Below are positions 1 through 12,183 of a stretch of 64,000 nucleotides of DNA, piece by piece. The notes under the pieces were generated by a model. That model was not told the origin of the DNA, searched no databases, and saw nothing but the letters and a program-made list of their open reading frames with translations. The stretch covers positions 1-64,000 of the forward strand of contig JAFKAC010000100.1 of NCBI GenBank assembly GCA_025766275.1, written 5' to 3'. Both the position numbers and the translations under genes were made by a program. Within the stretch, counting starts at the first letter, position 1, and each line of letters opens with the position of its first letter. Source of the stretch: Lactarius indigo. Its lineage: Eukaryota; Basidiomycota; Agaricomycetes; Russulales; Russulaceae.

Positions 1-285
1 TGTGTACTTCACCAGGCATGCGTCTCTTTACTTTACCTCGACTATTCGCTGACGTACCTTCGTTCGCAGAGTACTTCAAGGCCAGAAATTTGAGCTACCA
101 GCATATATACCGTGCCAAAACCCATCACATGATGTCTCCACCTCGCCTGCGCTGGTCCTACCGCGAAAATAAAGTTATTATTTTAGATTGGCCGCTGATG
201 GTAATACATACAAACTCATACACATGTGTTATGCCATCATACAGTATGCGCAGACGCAGACATTCACCCCAATTATTATGCGAGT
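1..285. other. No gene recognised at left edge
   Basis: Short open frames exist on both strands, but none shows a recognisable motif or exon pattern. The stretch lies just downstream of the stop of the minus-strand calpain gene and may hold its 3' untranslated region. Confidence 0.4.
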
Positions 286-3200
286 TCATAATGGCGAGAG
301 CCGTATCCCTGCGCTCGAGCTATACACTATCATACTGAACGTGCCGTCCCCGTGCGAGACACCATCCACCATCGGTTCTATAAAGTAGTTCCCTGCACGC
401 AGCGCGACTTGCGCCGTCGCGGCACCCGAGCGCGCATCGGTGAATGCGCCGGACGACGTGAGCGGTGCTCTGCCCGTTCCTGGAAGTAGTGCTACTTTCA
501 CGAACAATGGTGCATGGGGCTGCAAGCGAATCCTTTTGAGTGATTCACAGACGTCATGAGTTGCTGCTTATAGCGGAGAAAGAGGGGACCTACTTGACTT
601 GGGCAGGCATGGGCAACTCGAGCGCATACCTCGGGTCCGCGCCATTCGTCCTGCGTGCAGAGTACGAAAGTAAGTGACGGAACAAGGAAGAAAAAAAAGA
701 CGCACCATTCACCGCGCACGGTCTTGGCGAACATTCCCGCGCCTTCTTGTGGGATCGGCTCACTTCTACTCGGCGCGAGCTGTGCACGAGCAGCGAAAAT
801 TCGCCCCGGTGTGTAGGTGAGAATGCGGACACCACCAGCGTGAAGTCGCCCTCTGTACAGACATTCCGGCTAAGTGAGCATCGCGCAGTAAGTTAGTGCC
901 AAACAAACGTACGTGGGAGATCTGCCGAAAATCGAGCAAAACCGTACGTGTAGGCGCCGGACGTAGCGACGATATCGCTCTGCACGAGGCTGGTCGAGCG
1001 TCAGAATTTTCCAACTTGAACGCATGATCCGGTGGGTAGAAACCTACTCAAAGACACGCTCGCCACGGCCCCAGACGGCCGTCGCGTTGACAGGCACGTC
1101 TCGTGGCGCGTGCAACGCGACCTCGATACGTGTTTTCGCAGACGGTCCCTGTTGCGTCGTCGTGGGGGTACGCGCAGGCGATACTGCGGATTTACCATGT
1201 ACGTGGGGAGGGTGTAATTTCCGCCGGATGTCTTTGCCGTCAGAGCGCCAGACACCCTGTGCTCGAAGGGGAGCCTGCGTGGCGTCTCGTCCCGCGCATC
1301 GTCAGCTGCGAGTATGCGGTTATGGTGAAGCCAACGTCGTCGAAAGGGCCATCGTACGAGGCGTTCAGAGAGATCGTGCCGGAGGTATCGAAAGGGGGGA
1401 CAGTCACCCGCACCTACGTCATGTCATGTCCATGTCAGTTTTGGCGCTGCATTCCGTTAGCGTAATGATTCGTTACCAGGACGTGTGTGTTATCTGTGTA
1501 GACGCCTTGTGTCCTCGCAGTATCTGCGAAGCTCTTTGGGGCATCAGGGTGGCCATCATCGTACTCGGCGTGAAGCGAGATGAACTCAGAGGGCCGCGGG
1601 ACGCCTTGTGTCCTCGCAGTATCTGCGAAGCTCTTTGGGGCATCAGGGTGGCCATCATCGTACTCGGCGTGAAGCGAGATGAACTCAGAGGGCCGGCGGG
1701 TATCGATGCGATGCCGTGTTAGAAGTATCCAAACTTCTTCCGATAATCCTGGGACGCCCTTGGGGCGCTCCAGCAGAAGTCGAAGTATCTGGTGAACAGC
1801 TACAACAGATAAGGCTATTAGATTTACCCATCAGCACTAGACAACGTACAGTCGTCTTTCCCTGCCGCCGATAGATGCGCAGCCCTCCAAACTCTAAGTA
1901 CAAATGAATCAGGAGCGTGGACACCTGCATGTGTAAGAGGAACTTACCCGTGGTAGAGAAGTCGGCATTCGAACATCCCAGGATTCCAACTAACGCACAC
2001 ACATCCGAATAATGCGCAAGCATCATCCCAAGCTACATTGATAACCCCTAATGAATGTAAACAATCTAGTCGTGTACAATAAGTAAATGGCACTTACTAC
2101 GCCTCTGGTCGTCACTCTCATTGTCCAGAGACAAGTCTTCAAAGAGTGTATCGACTCCGAGATCGGCATCATTCCTCGGCAGCCAGGAGTCTAAGACCGT
2201 GAGCCACCGTGAGCCATCGTCTGTCTCCTTGACATCTTCTCATGTGGTCAGAAACCATCAACACATAGCATAAGTGAGCAGACCTATCACAGCATAGCAG
2301 TGGGCGGGAAGGAGATTCACGAGTCCCCGATCAGCGGGCGGTCGGTTATCGGTCCCAACCGTCAGAATACATTGCCCTGAAAGCACATTAACTAGGTCTA
2401 GAACAGACGCACAGCGCACTTACCGTGACTAAATCCGCGGACAAGTCGTGACCATGTTTGCTCTCTCTGGAATGAAGGGCTACAAAGATGAATATGCTAC
2501 GACGATGACAACTGGAAACTACCTTTTAACTTCCAGGTAGTCTGGTATCCACCCAGCCAACGCACTAAAACAACAAAGATCAGATGCTCGCACTCGACTT
2601 GGGAAGAAAAGGCCGAGCCCGTACTGTATATCAGTGCTCGAGTTTCTACGACGACCATTAAGTCACAGCCACGAAAGTTGGACGAGCAAGACTGACGCAC
2701 GAGCCAGGGAAATCGTATCCTCCCATAAGTTTCAGATACTATGTGACAGGGTGAGCCACATGGTAGACCAGAACATCCAGTTACCCACAGCCTTCTCAAC
2801 TAGGGACGGCCATACGTCCTTTCTACCCCTGCTTGTCATACACATAGGGCACCCGTCAGGGCGAAAGGGGAGGCGATCATCGATTACTACAAGCACCGTG
2901 AGCCGTCGTGAACCCCGGCCAAATGGGGAAGAGATCCACTAACCAACCTAAAGATTAAATAAAGTGATTAAGATGAGAAAATGGCATCGTCGCCATCGGT
3001 ATGGGGACATACCCCGATAAGCACCATTGAACAACACTTTGAGTTCATATCCGCCTATTGGAGAAATGTGCAACCTTCCGTCCGGCCCTCGGGGGTAGGG
3101 AGGGTAGGGCCGCCTACAGGGTTGCCATGATCAGACAGCCCTGACACTAAATTATAGGATGGCAGACCTCCGAGTCGTGTTCCGGCTGTGGAGAAGGCAA

Positions 3201-3892
3201 ACGATGATCGACGCGCAGAGGGAACAGTCGGCCACAATGCGTTGCACAATGTCCTCCGGGCGGAGATCCGGAGAGAATATCTTGGCATCCGTGACGAACA
3301 TCTCTCTTGGCCGGCGCCAAAGAACCCAGCTTTTTTCTGCTCGGGCGACAACTCGAGCAACCCGTCGGATCACTAAAAAAAACGGTCGGTGTCCCTGTCG
3401 CGAAACGGAGCAAAAAAAAACGTACCTGAATAATAACGTCCCAGCTATCATGGTAGAAGTGCTCGCTGTCCAAAGTGGAGCGACCACGCCATTGACTACC
3501 GACCCTTTTCTCAAAACGAGCTGCTGCTCCTCTGTTGGCTATCAGCGGCGATCACAGAGAGGGCGTAGCGCAGCGACAAACCCGGCGCAAATGGGTCACG
3601 CAACACCGGCGCCAAATCGTGCTTGACGGCCTTGATTCGCTCCGCACGTTCCAAGGCGCGCTCCGCGTCTTTGCGCGCCTGCCCCTGTGTCCGGGGATGC
3701 GCTGCCTCACGACTAGAGTTGAGGAATGCGGTGGCTGCTTGGACGTACAGGCGGAAGGCAGTATCGAGATCTTTTGCGAGTTCGGCCTTCGCTGCGCGCG
3801 CGTAGAGGCTCTAAACGGGACAGCCGTGTGTGGGGACGGAAGAGCCGAGCGAGAGACGGGCGATAATATAATCGCACCTCGGCTTCGGACAT
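286..3892 (-). CDS. palB: Calpain-like cysteine protease PalB/Rim13 (ambient-pH signalling), with frame breaks
   Basis: PalB/Rim13 is the calpain-like protease that activates the PacC/Rim101 transcription factor in the alkaline-pH pathway, at ESCRT-associated endosomal membranes. The chosen ATG (3892-3890) gives MSEAE, then a spliced MIT domain (about 3560-3830, LYARAAKAELAKDLDTAF). The catalytic domain follows: ADCSLCASI with the Cys near 3225, LVNGAYR-like and WPSLVEKA blocks near 2830-3050, KLMGGYDFPGS (near 2720), AGWIP (near 2530), and PAHCYAVI with the His near 2301. Then come calpain domain-III-like modules (EEVWILLTRH, GGNYTLPTYMVNPQYRLR, IPQEGAGMFAKTVRGEW, LRAGNYFIEP). Exons join at plausible GT-AG introns throughout. 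Three points in the 3' half need a one-base shift to stay in the conserved frame (near 1291, 1164-1168 and 757-763), and one exon holds an in-frame 99-bp tandem duplication. The copy is therefore either decaying or carries sequence errors. Confidence 0.85.
1501..1698 (-). repeat. In-frame 99-bp tandem duplication inside palB
   Basis: Two nearly identical 99-bp units, 1501-1599 and 1600-1698, lie head to tail inside one palB exon. Ninety-nine bases is 33 codons, so the frame is kept. Each unit encodes the segment beginning RPSEFISLHAEYDDG at the start of a domain-III module. The units differ only at their last few bases, which suggests a recent event or an assembly artefact. Confidence 0.9.
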
Positions 3893-4483
3893 TTGGGGTC
3901 TGTGTAGTCGTACTGCTACCGAGCTGCGTTCACGTCGTGAGCACTACGTTACTGATCTTCTCACTGATTTGGTGTGACTGAGAAAAGACAGATGGATAGA
4001 ATAATGATACTACGGATAAAGTACGCCGCGTGCGAAATTTGCAGTGTAATTTGCTGACGCTGTGCCGATGGCTGCGCTCACTGATGGGGTAAGTTACTGG
4101 ACGGATGCCAAGAGACGAGGAACTGATGTAGGTAAGTATGTATGTATGTATCTACTTCGCAGACAAATGATGTGCGGGGAAGGAAGGGAAAACTACGAAT
4201 GCTGTAACTGCTAACTACTAAGCACAGAAATTGTAACTACTTGTAACTACTGACAGAGTGTGGCCGTAAACTTGGGTGGTGTGTACGTACATATGCAAAC
4301 AAAACCGAGCTTGTATGTAACTACTAGTAAAAAAAAGCGAAACAGGGGCTGGTACTACAGCAAAATGATAATCCAAGACAAAGTCGGGTGAACGCATGGC
4401 ATAGAAACAAGTCGAAGAGTGGTACAGAGCACGGCAAGTGATTTTTGATTTGAGGGTATAGATGTGAGACAATATTAATGGGG
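3893..4483. other. Intergenic: palB 5' side and transportin 3' side
   Basis: No coding segment is recognised. The stretch contains a short GTAT microsatellite (about 4133-4152) and a repeated TTGTAACTACT motif near 4230-4250. It should include the palB promoter and the transportin 3' untranslated region. Confidence 0.5.
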
Positions 4484-7400
4484 TCAGACACCATAGCGCT
4501 GTGCTAGGCGCTCTTGGATAACGGGTGGGAATGTTTGTACCTGCGCGGCCCAACCCTGCGGGTCATGGGTCCTGAAACCCGTCAACAGCGTCTGGAACAT
4601 GGAGTTAAGCTCCTCGGATGGTTGGTTCCACCGGACGATGGCATTGCAGAACCATAACAAGCTCTACAAATAGCTCCATCAATAATAGTACCCAAAATCG
4701 TTACGCATCTTGCGCACCTTTGCAATGCCCATTGGGTTCACCTGGACTAGGGTGCACAGCCCCCGGAAAGCCGAATCTTTTTCCTCGTTATCACGGATCT
4801 CGTAAAGCGCCTGGCACCAGGCTTGAGCAAAGTCCGGCAATACCGGCGCGACCATGCGTGGGTGCATGAGTCCAATACGCCCTATTGATACTGCGGCATT
4901 CTCATGCAAGCTGCGCGGTGCCTTTGGATGTAGCAGGAGAGGCACAAGACGAGAGATCAGCGGTTCGACCCATTGTGCGAATTCGGGTTCATCTACGAAA
5001 GAGAACACGGGTCAGCAGGGAGAGACGCCGCGTTTGACGGAATACACCTACCGCGGCCGTAACGCAGAGCAACTTCCCCCAACGGACCATGCGGCGTTAT
5101 TACATGCCGAGATGAACTCCACCTTTGGCTCGGGGTCGAGCTGAAGGATGAGCTCGTGCATGACCTGTGGCATGTGTTGCCGGAGGAGTGGGAAGCACGC
5201 CATTGCGAGATCGCCAACGAGAGCATAGGCAGACTGCCGCACTGGGGCTTGTGGGTGCTTCAGGCACAGGACAAGCAGCTGGAAAAATGCAGGCTGGCTG
5301 TTTTCGATGAATGGTTTGAGCCCCATACCGAGGCCCTGAGTCAAGCCGGATAAGAGATCAAGAGCAACGACCAAGAACGTCTTATCCGGCTCATCGAGCT
5401 CTGGGTTCTGGTGCCAGGTCTGGTATTGCACGATGGATGTTCGCGCGATATTGACGCAGCGCTCAAAAACAGGACCAGAATACGGCAGGAAGGCGGAACC
5501 CATGGCAATGGTAACAGATGCCAAACACTAGGGATAAAATGGGGTGAGGTGCCGGGAGTAATTCGACAGGATTCGCCATACCTCCAGAAGCGGAATAAGA
5601 TCCTCGTCATCATCTTTGAGCTTGGACCACTTCTTGTTAAGTGGCGGCATTAAGATATCCACATACATGGGGTTCTGCAAAGCAGGTCCCACGGCGTCCG
5701 CCAACGTCCCGACAGCGTCATAGAGGATGAGCATGTTTTTGTGCTGATATTTGTCAAATGCAAAAACGAGGTTACGCAGGACGGGCTCCAGGTATGGTGC
5801 GAGCTCAGCCCCTGCGTCTTCCTCGAGGGTTGCGAAAGCGCTACAACCAGCTTCCTGTACGCGCTTGTTGTTATCCAGAACCATGCGGAGAAGCTGGGAA
5901 GACAACGACGTATTAGTCCATTTCACAGAAGCACAGAAGCGCCCTGGATAGAAGAGATACGTACACCCTCCATAGTAGGAATAAAGAACTGTGCTTTGTG
6001 GTCTTCGGTAGTACCCGCGGTACACCAGTTGGCATATCGCCCCAGTGTCCAGCACGTAATGGACCTAACAAGTGGCTACACAAAGAATGGTGTCAAAAAT
6101 CAAACCCCGATCAGCACGATTGAAGACAAACCTTAGGATCATTTAATGATTGAATCAAATACGGTATTAGCATTGGCAGGTGTGGCTCAACGGCTTCGAT
6201 GCAACCTGATAACAACATTCATCAATGGGTGTGATTGTTAGTAGGGTTGGATCATGCATACCTTCGGCTATAGCGCCGAGTGCGAGAATGGCGCTCTCGC
6301 GTTGAAGCCAATCCGAATTCCAGAGTTTGTTCTTGAGAGGCTCGAGCATTACATTGAGAAGGTCCACGGAAAAGCGTACAGCGAGGACATCGAGCGCCGC
6401 CGCAGCACATTTGCGGAGGTTCCACTCCGTGGACATTTCGTCGGCGAAGTCATCGTCGTCCATCTCATCCTCAAAGTCGTCGTCATCACCGTCAAGCTGC
6501 TCCTCACCATATGCGCCGATCTTTTTCGGCGCATCGGGAGCGGCCGAAGTATCTCTATCTCCTTCGCGTTCGAGTCCGTGAGACTTGCCTCCGTAGTGAC
6601 GAGGCTTGATGTCACTCTCCTTATCTGGCACTGCCGCGTCGTCTTCCTCGTCGCCTTCGAGCCATAACAAGTCATCATCGCTGTAGACCATGCAATCGAG
6701 AAGGACTGGCGCCACGCGTGGGAGTAATGGATGTAGGTACTGGGCCAACTCGGGGTCTTCAGCGAAGGTTAGCCAAAACTCACATGCCTCCAAGGCAACG
6801 ACCTCGTTTTTATCCTTCGTCGAGAAAAGCATGTACTCGGCAACATTACCAAGTTCTGGCAGAAGTTTGTCGGGGCGTGACGCGAGTAAAAGGACAAGTG
6901 CTTGGCAAACGTGGCGACGAACTTGGGGCTCCTCATCGGAGGCTCGTTTGAAAAGGCACGCAATGAATGTGTCGATGTGGGCGTAGAGTGCGCTCGCGTT
7001 GATGGGGACGAAGTAGGATAGGCACGCCACGGCGTGCGAGCGAATTTTAGCATTTGGATGCTCGGTGAGCATGATAAACTTCGGGACCATAAAGTTGAGG
7101 GGAAATGTTCCGTTGATCTCAACATCGAGCTTCCGGGGGTAATCCTCGCACGCTTTTTCAAGAACATTGAATGCGGCCTAATGAAATTAAGAAAAAATCA
7201 GTGATTCTGGATATCAAGACGCGGTACCATGTGGCGAGAAAGAAGAGAGAGCCCTATACAAGATGAAAGAATCCCCATGAACGATTGTAGCCAGCGGCTG
7301 TGACAACCGCTTATGTCATAAAAACAAACGAGAAGCAAGACGGCCTTTGACTTTCTTTGCCTGATCATTGATGCTCATATCTAGCATCTGTCTTCCCGAA

Positions 7401-8131
7401 GTTTAATACCGGCAATCCCCCTCCGAGGGGAGTAATACTCCAAGCGCAAAAGGTATTCTCTAGCGCCGCGGGTAATCAGGGGGTGAACATCTCCCCCGGA
7501 TTAATGCCCTGGCAGGTCCAGGGAGTATATGTTGAGTCAAATTCAACGGGACAAGGACGGACGGTACGAGTGTGGCCGACCAGTAGCGTCCAAAAAAACC
7601 CCAGAAAGGTCCGAGATCAAAGGGAAAACACACCTCTTGGTGGACATGATCTTGCTCATCTAATTGGTTGACAAGTAGCATGAGACACTCGGGCCAATTT
7701 TTCGGCTCCAGAATGCCGAGAAATGCAACGATGTCCTGCGCGGCGGCACTGCGAATCATGTCACTAGGATCCCTGAATGCATGCAAGATTGCAGCCTTGA
7801 CAAAGGAAATGACCTCCTGGGAGGCACGGAGGACGAGGCGAGCATTATTCTTGAGGAGGTAGCCTGCGATGGTCCTGATACGATCCTCCTGCTGCGTGAG
7901 GGCGGAAAGGATGTATGCTAGGTAGGCGATATAGTCAGGGGCGCGCGTGAAGCTGTTGAGTTTCTAGAGCGGAAAAAAAAGAATAATTTGCGGATGATGA
8001 ATGAAACGAATGAACGATGAACTCACGTGGGTTATAGTACGCTGGACGGACTGGTTTGTAGAGCTCGTGGATTCGAAGATAGTTGTCAAAATTTCATCGA
8101 GGTCCTGTTGTTGTGGTGACCAAACGTTCAT
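4484..8131 (-). CDS. KAP104: Transportin / karyopherin beta-2 (Kap104-type nuclear import receptor)
   Basis: This importin-beta family receptor carries PY-NLS cargoes such as RNA-binding proteins through nuclear pores and releases them on RanGTP. The ATG at 8131 gives [15 protein letters not shown], matching the family N-terminus, and the protein ends AQRYGV at 4484, a typical transportin C-terminus. HEAT-repeat blocks visible in order include [28 protein letters not shown], a long Asp/Glu-rich loop (about 6410-6560, the acidic H8 loop that displaces cargo), [52 protein letters not shown] and [17 protein letters not shown]. Several short introns separate these. No frame break was seen. The length fits the family (about 900-940 residues). 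Confidence 0.95.
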
Positions 8132-9022
8132 GGTGGCAAGTGCGTTCGGGCTAGGTTGAGAGGTTCTCTCTCTCCGTTTCACTCTCTTATTCAATAAAGT
8201 ACACCAACTCCCGTCACTGGTCACACAGTCACATCCGTGTCACAATACCCGTCACACCTCATCTAAAGGCGGAGATGAGCGCTTCTGTCACGCTTCTCCA
8301 TTCAATTGCTGCCGTACAAACTCGCCATCCTCCTGCGACCCCGAGGGTCTGTGGCCTGCGGCCTGACGTTCGGTTGGGCGGACACAGGATTTGATCCTTA
8401 TCATCCATCGAAATGGCCTGCCGCTAATTACGGTACATCAAAGTATGTTCTATTAGAAACAGAGTTTACCACCCCTTATTGGTAATCCTCGCCCGGCTTG
8501 TTGGTCCAGATCCAACCAAGTTCGAATCTTTCGACCACCTGGAGCCAATCGTCGCCAATCCAAGTCTGCACTGGCAACCTCATCATCATCGCCTCCGCCT
8601 TTGTCTATCGTCCTCCTATCATCAACCATGATACATCAGATCATCTGAATCATACTGTACACTGGCGAAGAGCCGATCGCGGCTGATCAACCCGAAGCAT
8701 ACAGTACTGTACAGGCAGGGCAGGCGAGCCCTATTGTTTTGCACTCCGCAACCTCGCTGCACTTCCTGTCCATTATCGCCCCTGTGCTAGTACGCAATGT
8801 TCGATTTCAAAAGCGTTCCCTCTCTCACTAGCTTGCGCCCATTTTTACGACGTGTGAGAGTGATTGTTGATCGTGCTTGGGTGGTGTGATGTAGCCGTGG
8901 GGTGAACCCAGAGTATTGGCGTCGTCTTCTGAACGCAAACCTCCCTTGCTTACCGGACGAACTTTAATAGTTTGCGGCATCGGTGGGGGTGACATGTGTG
9001 TTAGGAGCCCATGTGTCATATG
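8132..9022. other. Intergenic upstream of transportin
   Basis: I see no convincing exon. The first few hundred bases upstream of 8131 should hold the transportin promoter. Short open frames here lack recognisable motifs. Confidence 0.4.
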
Positions 9023-9221
9023 TCAGTGTGTCAGGAGAGCAACAGTGTCCACCTTCTCCTTCATGGGACCAAACTCTGGGCATTCCCATATCCAGACGAC
9101 GTTGTCATTACTCCCGACTAGAGTCACATAAGTGACATAGCAAAGTCTCCCCATTCTATTTCGATCATATCGTAAAACTTGAGGCACAATGCGGCCCTGG
9201 AGGTGCCTACTGGCCCGCCCG
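9023..9221 (-). other. Possible WD40-like C-terminal exon or fragment
   Basis: A minus-strand frame open from about 9221 to a stop at 9023 contains VGSNDNVVWIWECPEFGP, which has the GSxD...WxW look of a WD40 repeat end. It abuts the FSH1 stop codon. No upstream exons of such a protein are visible, so it may be a gene remnant, an alternative 3' exon or chance. Confidence 0.25.
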
Positions 9222-10555
9222 CTATCCAGTGAGCGGCGTGACCGCCCCTGATCCTGGCTGCGACACGGAAGTTAGTCCCGGACTAGGCACGTCGCCTGTT
9301 GGATCGAGCATGTACGCCTTGAGGAACGTCCGCCAGCTTGCCTTGGACGGTACGAAATGTCCTTTGAGAATAAAACCGTGTGTGATAAGGGGGCACTCGA
9401 CCAACGTGTTGAGCGCACGGAGGTACGCACCTCCGTCATGCATCTCCACTCGTTTCATCTTGGATACGTTAATCAGCACTCGGGACCGCTCCTCTATGAC
9501 AAGAATGTCGTTTTTCCCCAGAACGTGAAGGGTGGGCGTCACGTATCCCTCCGAAAAGACTGCAGTCGAGAGCGGGCCAGCCACCTTGAACCCGGACACC
9601 GCGACGCAGAATCGCCTGCGTCACCGTTCACCATTACGGTAGCAGCGTCAGTGATAGGGCTGAGACGCGCAAAGAACCAGTGACGTACAGGGGTGGGTGT
9701 GGGGGCTCGCCATCTATGAGGAACGGTGGGTGGAGGTGCGGCCGCTCAAGCTACGCGACATTCCATCATCTGTTAGCCGCTGGGGAACACTCGGCTGCGT
9801 ATAAAAAAGAATTTTCCGCACAAGAGCCGCTAGCAGAGCCGCTAATCCCGCGCCTTGGCTGCCGATGAATCCCCCCGTAAAGCGTGAAAGCAGGCATCAA
9901 ATCGTTTTCGTTCTTGCTTATTCGCCTGTCGCGCGCATAAGAATGCTCACCTGAAGCCGAGGACACCCTGCGAAGCGTGAAGAAGCGTCAAAAAAGGGGG
10001 TGTTAAGCAGCGTGGGATCATCCCATTTGATGACTTCGGAGACGGACCTCGAAGCGTTGAGTTCTCAAGATGTCCCGGAGATATGCGAGGCTCTCCTCGA
10101 GTCCGTCCGTGCGTGTGCGCGTCGGGTCAGTCCTCCACCACCCCCGTGGCTTGAGAGTGGGGTCATCAGACGTCGTAGACGCTTCTGCGGCTCCGAACGC
10201 ATCCATGGAGGTACCGTGCCCAGTCAAGTCGACGGGCATCAGCACGTGAGGAGCATCGACGAACACTTCGTTGCCAATTAGTGGAGCTCGGGACAAAGTG
10301 GGTACCCGCACCTAGTTCGACGTCCTTGCCCAAGCTCTTCCGGAGTGCGGCAACCTAAGAAGCCCATATCGCGATGATCAGTTTGACAGAGCTGACGCGT
10401 GACAGACTCACCCGCTTGCTGAAGATGCTGGAGTTTTGACTGTACCTGCGGAAAAGCACCGTGACGTTAGCCTGATGCAAGGTCATCCGACACTGCCATA
10501 TGACGTACCCATGCAGCATGAGGACTTTCGGTGTGGGGGAGCCCGAGTCGGACAT
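9222..10555 (-). CDS. FSH1: FSH1-family serine hydrolase (alpha/beta hydrolase)
   Basis: The fungal FSH1 family comprises small cytosolic serine hydrolases related to human OVCA2, with poorly known substrates. The ATG at 10555 gives MSDSGSPTPKVLMLHGY. Spliced blocks then read YSQNSSIFSKR, FVDAPHVLMPVDL, GVLGFSQGAGLAALLAALV (nucleophile Ser in GFSQG, split by an intron after GGCTTCAG), HVLGKNDILVIEERS (acid residue) and HDGG|HFVPSK (catalytic His, intron between the two parts). The protein continues to ..SGAVTPLTG at 9222. At least five introns are needed. All three catalytic elements are present, so the gene looks functional. Confidence 0.85.
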
Positions 10556-10926
10556 GATCCTTGCTTCTCGTTGAATAGGCTTTCTAGAAGCTGCCTCTGG
10601 TGGTGGGCTCTTCGGTTCTTGAATAACAGGGAGGATAAGTGGCAGGCAATACCTGTGCGGTAAGTGGTGGGGGTGTCTGAGTCTGTGTTGGGGTGCGTGT
10701 GTAGCTTTATGTCCTTCTCCGCTTCCCTTCAATCCGAGTCAGCAACCCCCAACATCAACACCTACCCTACACTTATATCGGCCCGAAACCCCATTCCACG
10801 GGTGCTGCCGCTCTTGTTCGGCAGAACAGAGGGACCATATACAGTAGGAATGAAACGAGCAAAAGTGCTATAGTGTACAATTATGTGACAAGACCGATAC
10901 GGAGTCCACATCAAAAAAAAACCTAT
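10556..10926. other. Intergenic: FSH1 promoter side and carrier 3' side
   Basis: No exon is recognised. An AT-rich stretch near 10840-10920 just beyond the carrier stop codon may contain its polyadenylation signals. Confidence 0.4.
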
Positions 10927-12183
10927 CTACTCGCTGTACCGGTCGTCTTCGTCCGATACTTCTTTGACCCGTTCGATCAGTCGCCGCACACGCTCGTAAA
11001 CGGCAAAAACAACGGCCTGCCCTGGGGCGACACGCAAAACACGCGGTGTTATACCCTTGTAGAAAGAATGCACACCCTCTTGTCGCCACATATCGGACGC
11101 GATCGACGTGATGCGTGAGATCGCTGACATATCCGTAGGGAAGGATGACTTTTGCAACCCTACACATCATTCCCATATTGAGCAACGCAAGACAAGATCG
11201 GGCCAATGTGATAAATGATAACGTACGAGTTTTGATAGTATCTATCGGTGCATTGGAAAACGGACCCATGGCACCGGATATGAGACCAATGATCATATGC
11301 TGGTACGTCGGAAGATCAGTGAGTTCTGGCTGTTGTTTATGCGCGAATTTCTTTAGTTCCTGATAGGCGGTGAAATTCGCGCCTGCGTCGCGGTAAGCTC
11401 AGATCATGTACGTGCACATCAGTAGACACACCTTGGTTGGTCGCTTGCCGAAGGGCGGTGAGCGTCACGCCACGATACAACACGGAGAAGCCCTCCTCGC
11501 GAACTATCTTATACACAGCATGTCCTGCATTGCGATATTGTGGCGTCTCCAAAGGATCAGCTAAAGAGTGCATCTGTGCCTGCAGACGGATCTTGACGAC
11601 CTCCATGGGGTTCACGACGAGGACGGCTTCTGTGGTGCCCGCACCGAGGCCGGCTGCCGGTGGGAGGAGCCCGAGAATTAGTATAGCCCTCGGAAGAAGT
11701 TGTTGTGGGAGCGGACGCACCTAGGAAGATACTGCCAACGGAGGTATGGCCCGTTTCGGGATTGGCGAGCCAGCGCTTGTAGGTCTCAAAACTGGCAAAG
11801 CGGATCGCCATCTTTGGAACGATGCCAGAGAGCACGGCACCGAGGCCCTTGTACAATGCGAGCGGCGTCTCGCGCCGCACAATCATAGCACCAGTGGCAA
11901 TGAAACCGCGGGGTTTGGTCTGTCATTCGCTTGAACCGACGCGCATCGCACACAAGGAGGTAGGACACATACCCCTGGGAGACGTCCGGATTTAGAGAGC
12001 TGCATGCGCACCTTGATGGTGTCTAGCGGTTGGCAGCATAGCTGTAGTGCGGCGCGGGTTGTGAAAAACGGCTCGGAGACATACACAAGGACGACATACC
12101 GCTTCCATTGCTCCTGCTAAGCCTCCAGCCGTGATGTGGGTACCGAAGCCAACAGGCTTCTTGTCCGAGGATGCGCGCGACAT
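10927..12183 (-). CDS. SFC1: Mitochondrial succinate/fumarate carrier (SFC1/ACR1 type)
   Basis: This inner-membrane antiporter exchanges cytosolic succinate for matrix fumarate and links the glyoxylate cycle to gluconeogenesis. Three carrier signatures are visible in order: PLDTIKVRMQ, NPMEVVKIRLQAQ and APIDTIKTR. The family-specific blocks YKGLGAVLSGIVPKMAIRF, GAGTTEAVLVVNP, YRGVTLTALRQATNQG, ANFTAYQELKKF, GLISGAMGPFSNAP and YKGITPRVLRVAPGQAV match succinate/fumarate carriers closely. The N-terminus is MSRASSDKKPVGFGTHITAGG, with a possible start two codons earlier at 12189, and the stop is at 10927. Multiple short introns interrupt it. No defect was seen. Confidence 0.95.

Noticed and set aside
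1024..1722. 232-codon plus-strand frame with an internal repeat
   Set aside because: Antisense to palB exons. The repeat is the 99-bp duplication already explained on the minus strand.
8510..8580. tRNA-like T-loop AGTTCGAATC
   Set aside because: No matching acceptor, D or anticodon stems could be built around it.
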